Shown: positions 56,781 through 64,000 of the stretch, one piece after another
How the letters are laid out: each line of letters opens with the position of its first letter
Position numbering within the stretch: position 1 is the stretch's first letter
NCBI GenBank assembly: GCA_037783415.1
Contig: JAZGTN010000016.1
Span: 803,001-867,000 of the forward strand
From: Leptasterias polaris
Taxonomy: Eukaryota > Echinodermata > Asteroidea > Forcipulatida > Asteriidae
DNA length: 64,000 nucleotides
Direction: 5' to 3'
Notes under the pieces: generated by a model
What the model saw: only the letters and a program-made list of their open reading frames with translations
The model's database searches: none
Told to the model about the DNA's origin: nothing
Translations under genes and position numbers: made by a program

Positions 56781-59719
56781 TATAGATACAAAATGGTGGC
56801 GCCCGCTACACCCGTGTACCCGTGTGCTTGTTGTTAATACGGTTATGTAGGCTTGAAACGACGACAGTAATGTGTTGTATGGGGGCACTTTTCGTCAGTT
56901 GTTGCTGTGTTTACATTGAAAACATCATTCCTTTGGCTGTATTAACAGATACACTGTAAAAACGGCGCTTAGCGTTTAAACACACACACAACATGTTTAC
57001 ACGAAAACATGTTTAGAAATATGCTTGAAAGCTAAATGGGTATCTCCTTAACATGTCAAAAAGCTAAACGTGTTGAGATTTGTTATGCTTGTTTTAAGTG
57101 AAGTTTTGATTTTAAACACATACAAAACATGTTTACACGCAAACATGTTTAGAAATATGTTTGTAAGCTAAATGGGTATCTCCTTAACATGTCAAAAAGC
57201 TAAACGTGTTGAGATTTGTTGTGCTTGTTTTAAGTGAAGTTTTGAATTTAAACACAATCAAAACATGTTTACACGCAAACATGTTTAGAAATATGTTTGA
57301 AGCTAAATGGCTACCTCTTTAACATGTCAAAAAGCTAAACGGGTTGAGATTTGTTGTGCTTGTTTGAAATGCAGTTTTGAATTTAAACACATACAAAACA
57401 TGTTTACACGCAAACACGTTCAGAAATATGTTTGAAGCTAAATGCTATCTCTTTAACATGTCAAAAGCTAAACGTGTTTTGAACTGGTTTGAACATTTGA
57501 ATACACCAGAATGTGTTTACATCATTGAATACGTTTGCTATTGGTATGAAAAAGCTAAGCAGCTAGTCATGATAGGCTTCCACGTAGGTATATAGGCCTT
57601 CCTTGGAGAGCGTTTTTGCTATATGGCATAAACACATAATTAAAAGGGTTTAAAATAATTCGCATTTTGGTAATACGTAACTTTACAAAGGTATCAAAAA
57701 TGCTCCACACGTTTAGCCCCTCATGGCAAGTAAAATTGCTCAGGTAGCAAACGTACTAAAATGATGAACACACATTCTGGTGTATTTGAATGTTCAAACC
57801 AGTTCAAACCTGCATTGATCGCAACACGTTTAGCTTTTTGACATGTTAAAGGGATACCAATTTAGCTTACAAACATATTTCTAAACATGTTTGCTTGTAA
57901 ACATGTTTTGTATGTGTTTAAATTCATCAGTTTGTTTAGAATGAAATGGGCGGGGTTTCATTAAATATGCACAAATATAGACCTTGGTGTTTATTCAAAA
58001 CCATTGTAGGTATAACAGCCTTTCCTGCGCAGTAGTTTACACTTTAATGTGTGTAATTCAATTGAAGCAAATTTTTGTTGTATCATATTGGCCAGCACTT
58101 CAAAGATTCACACCATGGGTAGAAAGTAAAGCCCAAAATGTATATAATTGGAACGGATTCTGAGACTTCAAAATGACCGTTTTCAGTATGACTGAAATTA
58201 TGGCATCATTGCTCCTCAAATCATCTCGATGAAAATCATCTCGATGAAAATCATCTCGATGACCGTTGAGATGATGATGATTTATCGATTCTCATGCCGA
58301 GCGTAGCTTGGGCGTTATGTTTCAGTAAGCAGGCAGGCGAATGTTGCAACATTTCTCTTTTCTTTTCTTCAGGTGTTTAAAAATTAAGCTTATTCTCTGA
58401 AACGTGTTGGATTCTAAACATGTTTAGCACTCACTATGAACCCTAAACACATTCAATCTAAACGTATCACAGGCTAAATGTGTCTCGGGGTAAACATGTC
58501 ACAGAAACGCAAAATCTAAACATGTTGAGGGCTAAACGTGTGAAAAAAGTGTGTACAAGCGAGGCGTTTAGAAATGTGTTTAGATTCTAAACGCCGTTTT
58601 TACAGTGTAGTATATAGTAATAATGTTGCTATTTGTTCCTAAAATTACAAAACAACAGAATAATTCAACGTTCCAAAGAAAGGTTTGCTGGGTTTGGTTT
58701 TTAGTGTAAGACTATATCGACGAGTATGAGACTATCACGGTAAGTCACATTCAAGAAACTCAAGAATCTTCAGTGGCTGGTTGATCAGGGGAAAAGTAGA
58801 GACAAACCATCAACAGACTATGTGAAGATGACATAGGCGGTGGGTGGTTGATATGGCATCATGAACGTCAAGTTCCCGGGAACTGATTGCATGTGTGAAA
58901 CCCTAGCCCTCGCAGCCAAAACCCTAGCCCTCAGCAAAAACCCACAGCCTACACCCAAACCCTAGCCATCGGCCAAAACCCTAGCCATCGGCACAAACCC
59001 TAGCCGTCGGCCCAAACCCTAGCATACACCCCAAACCCTATAGCCATCAGCCCAAAACCCTAGCTCTTAGTCTAAACCCTAGTTTACAGTCTTAACCTAT
59101 TGTCCACAACTAACCGTATAGTATCTGGAATGGAATTTTGCAACATGCCCCGCCCACCCCACGCCCACCCCTTTACCCCCCCCCCCCCCCCCCTTAACAG
59201 CTAGGAAGATGAAACTTGGAAGAACAATAAATGTGGTAAAATGTGTTTGTTTGTTGGGAACTTTGTTATAAAGTTCACAATTTTAAACTCAATATGAATA
59301 CATGGTTAGAAAAGTTGGAGGGAAAGCAAAAACGCCCCCCCCCCCAACTCAAGGCCCCCTTCCAACCTGTTTCCCTTTTTACCGCTTCTCCACAATAATT
59401 AACTCCCTCTTGTCGATTAATTAAATAGTTTGTAAGGTTTTTAGAATCTTATTACGAAAAAGAGACATGTTAATAACTTTTTGAGGGAAGATTTGGACGT
59501 AACTTCCAAGTATTCCAGTATAATGTACACAGTGTGTCATGCAGGTTTTTCCTCTCGCATTGCTTAAAGTACATGTAAATGCTTCAACATGTTTGACCTT
59601 GTTGTAGACAAACGCAATAAAATATTCCAATTTTTTTTCCAGATTTCATATCAGTGACTTATTCTCAACATTTTAAGCATATTTTTTTCCCCATAAAGAA
59701 TAATTTACTGCCCTTATAG
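56781..59719. mobile_element. 2.9-kb interior segment bounded by TATAG and the two E copies
   Basis: Begins and ends with TATAG, which fits a former target-site duplication of E. It contains the CACTG inverted-repeat element (56952-58607). A 17-19-bp CCCTAGCC-type minisatellite (58905-59060) and poly-C tracts (59167-59193, 59336-59345) follow. No gene or reverse transcriptase. Confidence 0.7.
56952..58607. mobile_element. 1.66-kb CACTG-ended inverted-repeat element
   Basis: Ends CACTGTAAAAACGGCG and the exact complement, with TA on both sides (56950-56951, 58608-58609). Inside are four 135-136-bp tandem units (starting near 56991, 57127, 57263, 57398). An inverted partial copy at 57766-57930 gives a foldback. 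The palindrome AAACATGTTT and the words CTAAACGTGT/ACACGTTTAG recur along its whole length. No ORF, so non-autonomous. Confidence 0.8.
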
Positions 59720-60201
59720 GGTGCACTACTCTAAATCGACCAAAAATTCATGCGCCAAGCTACTTATCATAATTTGTAAACCCACAACTTATTTTTAATT
59801 ATAACGTTTTGGGGGTCATGCAACTAATAGAGTGTGTAATTATAGGAACTTATCACAACCTGGGGGTTCTGGGTTTCAAGTTTTGAGGAGATTTGATAAA
59901 TTTGGGCTTTAAAGTTGGTCCTATTTAGCTTGGGAATTGGAGGAGTGCCTCCCGAAAACTGGCGGCAAGTCGGTTTGGGAAAAAACACATTTTCGGGGGT
60001 GTTTTTTTTCTGGGGTAATTAGCAAAAATTCCAAACGGCTGACCTGCCAAAAATTGAAAAGAAATCTGAAGTTTAGTGGTCTGAAAATATATTTGATTGG
60101 TTTTCAAGAGGCTGAGAGACTTTTAACAATTTTTTGAGAATTTTTGAATATTTAGCATTTATCATTGTTTGCTATGGGAGTCTATTTAGAGGGGTGAAAC
60201 C
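59720..60201. mobile_element. 482-bp element E, copy 2
   Basis: I see no difference from copy 1. The offset is a constant 3421 bp. Left flank TATAG (59715-59719), right flank CACGG (60202-60206). Confidence 0.8.
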
Positions 60202-61398
60202 CACGGCCTCGTATGAGAGCGCCACCTTGCGAAGCATTCGGGCAAATCGGTACATGGTAAGACCCCTCTCATGATTATAAACAAATCGTGCTGGTTGGCA
60301 TGGACGGCTGAATGTTAGCAACACATTAAACGTATTAACATATGTTGTGACCACATTCAACATTTTTCTGCAAAACTTTCAACTAAATAATATACCTCCC
60401 GTGGTTGGTTGCTTTGTTTCCAACAAATTCAACACTTCTTTTGAGAAATAATTTTGTGTAACATATTCTTACAAACTGTGGCTATCTGTTTTTGCTTTGC
60501 ATTTTTGGCTTTCCATACACGATTGGCAAAAACTCGGGCTGTGACGTTGCCATGGAAAAGTCTTTGGAATAGGGTAGTAAGAATCCCTCAAACCTTTTTG
60601 GTCTGAAGCTATTCCGTGTATTAGAAATTGTTTGTCGTTTTCATGTTCAAATTTTTTTTTAGAAAGTAGTCTTTGTTTGCTCAGTTAGCAGACTTTAATA
60701 AAGCATTTTGGTCTATAGAGGGCACTACTCACTTCTGATTGTAACGTGTTTTGCGCCATGTTACTTTGTTTGTGTCGATAGTTTATTTCTCAAAAGACAA
60801 ATTTCGTAATTGTTTTAACGAACTTCTTAATTTCAAGGTAATATACGAATAACAGATGGTATAAGATTTACAGTTTACAAAAATTGCATTTTGTAGCACT
60901 TTGGTATAATTTAGTTGTCAAGGTTGTGATTATATAATCGAATTATGAATGATAGGTTTCTCTTAATGTAGACCTTTGTGCTATTGGTTTCAGATGATGA
61001 TTACACAGCATATTTTTTATGCAGTTCACGACGCATTTTGTAGTATTTGACAAGTGAAAACTGCTGTCTAATGTTATTGTATGTTTATAACGATCAGTTG
61101 CATTTTTTACTTTACGTGTGGGGATTAAACCGTGCCATAGTGTTATCAAAAGCAAGTAAACTGTTTCGGTTTAAAATAATCCACCAGTCTTAAAATAGAA
61201 CTAATGTCAAACCGTCCCTTTTATGTCTTATATATAACTTAAGTATACGAACTGCATTATTCCTTTTGTGTGTTATAGAAGTTGTCGCGCTGTTTGTACT
61301 GTAGGCCTATACCATCCGGGAAGCTGTAAACACCTTGACTAAAGGCTATACTCTGCAACTCGCGCCACTCTTTTTGTGCAATAGCAGTGTGGTGTGGC
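60202..61398. other. non-coding sequence with dispersed repeats
   Basis: 60202-60330 is related in inverse to 14975-15030, and 60490-60560 is the inverse of 7222-7290. No gene. Confidence 0.45.
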
Positions 61399-61514
61399 GG
61401 GAGATCCCCCCCCCCCCCCATACGGCAGCTGCGTACAAACTTATCCTGATAGCGCCCTCTTTTGAATCGACCTCCTCCAGCCATGTTAGTTTCCCATAAT
61501 GGGGGACAGATTTC
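61399..61514. mobile_element. MITE, second copy of the 6594-6730 family
   Basis: Begins GGGAGATCCCC, contains TAGCGCCCTCTTTTGAATCG and ends GGGGGACAGATTTCC. A short direct repeat (TATACCATCCGG...AATAAAGGCTA type) flanks it at 61305-61345 and 61541-61584. Confidence 0.65.
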
Positions 61515-62376
61515 CCTATGACAGTGGCGATGTTCGTGTTGTATACCATCCGGAAAGCCGTGAGCGCCTTGAATAAAGGCTACCGTAAAGGGGGTGGGGG
61601 GGGGGGGCAGAACGGGCCTGCCTTATAACGTACGGCATGACTCCGTGGATAATGGCGAGAAGGACCGATGGAAGCTCTTTTTATATTGATTTGGTGATGG
61701 AGGATGCGTGCAAGCATAGTATGATCCAAACAAGGTAAATTGTTCTTACCTTTTTCGTCAGGTTTAAAACAAATTTTTTTTCATTCTTTTGATGTGAAAA
61801 TCTGCTGAGGTAATCTGATGGGGAGCACTTTGAGTATATGAACGTGTTACGTTGTGTTTTATTGAATTGTTTCAAAGTCCATCTTAAGTGTCACCGATAA
61901 CATTGTTTGTTTATTAATGTTTACTTTGAGCTAAAAATATGCCCACATGCCACTATACTGTAAGCGTATTGACTATAATTATAGCGTATTCCCATAGAGG
62001 ACAAGTGCTAAATAAAATGTAATAATCTTTAGTAGCCTTCACGACTTACTGGTATGGTAGTAGCTAAGCTGATGATGGTTTGTATGTATAGCAACAGTAT
62101 AGTGTAACTACTGCAGTAGGCCTGCTGTTGTGTTTTGGTAGTGCAACATCGACATTGCCCATTAACCAGCTTTTCGTGGTTGCACATAATTATTCGGGCG
62201 TGGATTTACAAAAGAAATTTCTAAAAAGCTAAGATCAAAATGAGCATCCTTAATATCCCAGAGTTTTGATCTTGTTTCAATAATAATTAACAACACTGTT
62301 TGTGTATTTATTATAAAAGCTGAAACACTTTTAACGTTCAGATTTGTTATAGATATAATTTAAAACAAAGATTTGA
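61515..62376. other. non-coding sequence, nothing recognised
   Basis: A poly-G tract near 61590-61605. No supportable ORF. Confidence 0.4.
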
Positions 62377-62765
62377 TTTCAGACAAAAACTGTTCTGCGT
62401 TTGACGTGTTTTCTCGTTCCTATGGGCACGTGACTTGCACAGTCTTGTCAAGAGAATTTCAATGTGCTTTCCAAAACGCCTCCAGCCTGGATGTACCGGT
62501 CCCATTACTTCTTCTTGTGTACAGTCTTTCGTCTTTATCTCTTGACCCAGGTATTTGTATTTATCAACTCTGTCTGTTTCATGATTTGCTATACTTTGAT
62601 GGTGGAATCTGTGTCATAGTTCATCATTATTATGTTGTTTTAACTTTTTCTTAATGCATTTTTTAGTCCCAATTTTTGCTCTCCTTGTTCATGTTACTTG
62701 ATTATCTAATGTCCACGTCTTCCACAAAAGAGGTAATAAGGCGACGTCATCTGCAAACCGGAGGT
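62377..62765 (-). mobile_element. RTE-like LINE reverse-transcriptase remnant
   Basis: Minus strand, upstream part (about 62735-62765): DLRFADDVALL, the FADD catalytic motif. Downstream part (62377-62575), open in one frame: DKYKYLGQEIKTKDCTQEEV, then GWRRFGKHIEIL, the typical order after the palm in RTE-type elements. The piece between is decayed. No start codon, so it is easily missed in ORF lists. Confidence 0.7.
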
Positions 62766-62926
62766 CTGTTTATTGTTTACCCTTTGATCAACTCTCTTTC
62801 CTCTCAGGGAATTTTCCTAAATATTTGTTATTAATATATACTTTCAAATGCTAACAAGTTAACTAATGTTCTTAAATCTTTTTAGCTGCCGTTCAACACC
62901 AAAGTCAGTTGGTATTACTGCTCATA
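62766..62926 (+). promoter_or_regulatory. MCT-c upstream, with 5' UTR acceptor
   Basis: ATCTTTTTAG at about 62876-62885 is a good splice acceptor about 41 bp before the ATG. It matches the arrangement in MCT-a and MCT-b and indicates a 5' UTR intron common to all three. Confidence 0.5.
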
Positions 62927-63137
62927 ATGGCGATTAAAGTGATGGGCCCTCTTGTGGGGGAATGTGGCCATTGGGGTTTTGCTATCGTGATTGCCTAATT
63001 CACTGTGCATCTTCTAGTCAAAGTTGTGACACGCTGCGCTGGAGTACTGTTTTTAAGCTTTCAGAATGAATTTCAGAGTACAACTGCACAGACAGGCGCC
63101 ATCTTTAGCATCATGTCATCCTCGTCATACCTTGGAA
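62927..63137 (+). pseudogene. MCT-c: first exon of a third SLC16-like gene, with stop codon
   Basis: Reads MAIKVMGPLVGECGHWGFAI, then an in-frame TAA at 62996-62998 inside TM1 where MCT-b has TCC. The rest (FTVHLLVKVVTRCAGVLF through SSSSYLGS) is fully open to the donor GGAA|GTAAGA. Exon length equals that of MCT-b exon 1. Downstream exons are not seen before the window ends. A stop in TM1 with otherwise good conservation suggests recent loss, or a base error. Confidence 0.75.
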
Positions 63138-63776
63138 GTAAGACTTACAAGTCTGTAGCATTTGACTTGACAAAGTATAAATGGAACCATGGCCCCAAAA
63201 ATGCCACACTAATTTCCCTAGTTTACTTTTCTATTCATTGACAAAAACATATCACAAACTCGGCACGAGGAGCACAGAGCCACAGATAAACATCATCTCC
63301 ACAATTTTTTCAAGATGTTTGTGTTGAACCATGTAGGATTTGACACAAATGCGGTGATGTGGTTAAAGCCTTATAGTCATCAAAATGTCACAAACTATAG
63401 TTGCAAACATAAGTCACTGGTTGAGATTTGTAGGTATTTATTATTATTTGTTCTTAGACTCAATTAAGGATTCAATATTATTAAAATTTCGCAATTGGGC
63501 CTAATGTTTGTTTTAATATTTTAAGTCCTTTTTAAATTTCGAAATTGTATGTAGCCCTAATTGTAGGCCTATAAGTAAATTGTAAGTATCACTGCATTTT
63601 GGTATACTCTTTCTTGTTGTTCCTGTGTGGTTGTTTTAAGTTGTGATATTTATATTTAAATCCGATTGCCATCGGAGCGCAGTATTTGTAATGCGGGCAC
63701 AATAAAGAATTGTTTTTCTATTCATATATTATTAATAATTTATTTTTTGTTTGCTGATCATAGGCAAATAAAAGCT
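63138..63776. other. MCT-c intron or 3' flank, nothing recognised
   Basis: AT-rich. No second exon resembling MCT-b 46162-46302 was found. Confidence 0.45.
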
Positions 63777-63909
63777 GAGATTCGGTCTCCGTAGTATGGG
63801 AAATTAACATGGGCTGAAGGAGGATGATTCAAAAGAGGGCGCCATCAGAAGAAGTTTGTACACAGTTCGCCGTAAATTATAAAGGGGGACAGAATCTCCT
63901 GTCTGCCGC
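63777..63909. mobile_element. MITE, third copy of the 6594-6730 family, inverted
   Basis: Reads in the opposite sense to the MCT-a copy (GGGCTGAAGGAGGATGATTC, then CAAAAGAGGGCG) and ends GACAGAATCTCC. It shows partial rearrangement near the left end. Confidence 0.65.
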
Positions 63910-64000
63910 GCACAGGACAAACCGCTGCTACGTATTTTAAGGTAGTAGGGCCTACACCTAGTGCCTGGCCTACATTTGCTTGAGATTATATTTGGTTGTA

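Noticed and set aside
56516..60137. Identical 66-aa and 60-aa ORFs in the two E copies as conserved proteins
   Set aside because: Identity follows from identical DNA. Neither ORF has domain character and both strands are open by chance.
56299..60201. The two 482-bp repeats as long terminal repeats of a retrotransposon; TGGCGCCC at 56797-56804 looks like a tRNA-Lys primer site
   Set aside because: Ends are GG...CC and not TG...CA. There is no purine tract before the right copy and no retroviral-type coding sequence. The primer-like 8-mer lies 16 bp from the repeat. TATAG on both inner sides is not expected of an LTR element.
1..64000. CRISPR arrays, bacterial operons, ribosomal RNA genes
   Set aside because: None seen. 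All tandem repeats here lack spacers, and the gene structure is that of an animal genome.

Overview
This is animal nuclear DNA: genes are split by GT-AG introns, coding density is very low, and the AT-rich sequence is crowded with short inverted-repeat elements, tRNA-derived SINEs, decayed LINEs and minisatellites. Two gene families account for all the recognisable host genes: secreted single-domain C-type lectins (CTL) and SLC16/MCT-type 12-TM carboxylate transporters. All recognisable copies of both lie on the + strand. An echinoderm, perhaps a sea star, is my best guess from this combination and from a foldback repeat that I associate with sea-star sequence. That part is recall and is not proven here.

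Layout. 0-4.8 kb: non-coding with a SINE, a 70-bp tandem repeat and a GC-rich foldback. 4.87-7.02 kb: decayed transporter MCT-a. 8.2-43.1 kb: a C-type lectin cluster made of repeated 5-7.5 kb blocks. It holds CTL-A (8.56 kb, broken), CTL-B (9.30-11.29 kb, intact, two exons), CTL-C (15.96-17.19 kb, broken), CTL-D (25.05 kb, orphan second exon with a LINE at its stop codon), CTL-E (33.57 kb, first exon only, frameshifted), CTL-F (41.8 kb, scar) and CTL-G (42.9 kb, fragment). Downstream of the lectins the blocks share unit-specific sequence, including a telomere-like C-rich minisatellite. 45.69-50.14 kb: MCT-b, a complete three-exon transporter of 486 aa, with a possible antisense membrane-protein exon just before it. 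50.2-50.9 kb: an L2-like LINE remnant. 51-55 kb: a diverged tandem duplication of about 1.6-2 kb carrying SINEs. 56.3-60.2 kb: a composite insertion bounded by two identical 482-bp copies of an undescribed element. 62.4-62.8 kb: an RTE-like LINE remnant. 62.9 kb: first exon of a third transporter, MCT-c, with a stop codon.

Only CTL-B and MCT-b read as intact genes. The region looks like birth-and-death evolution in two interleaved families. CTL-B should be a secreted carbohydrate-binding or immune-type lectin. MCT-b should be a plasma-membrane or organelle transporter. Nothing in the sequence shows that the two act together. The strongest unusual signal is the 56.3-60.2 kb composite, whose flanking 5-bp duplications are swapped between its two terminal element copies. 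Next is a 180-bp error-free inverted repeat of minisatellite in the CTL-B block.
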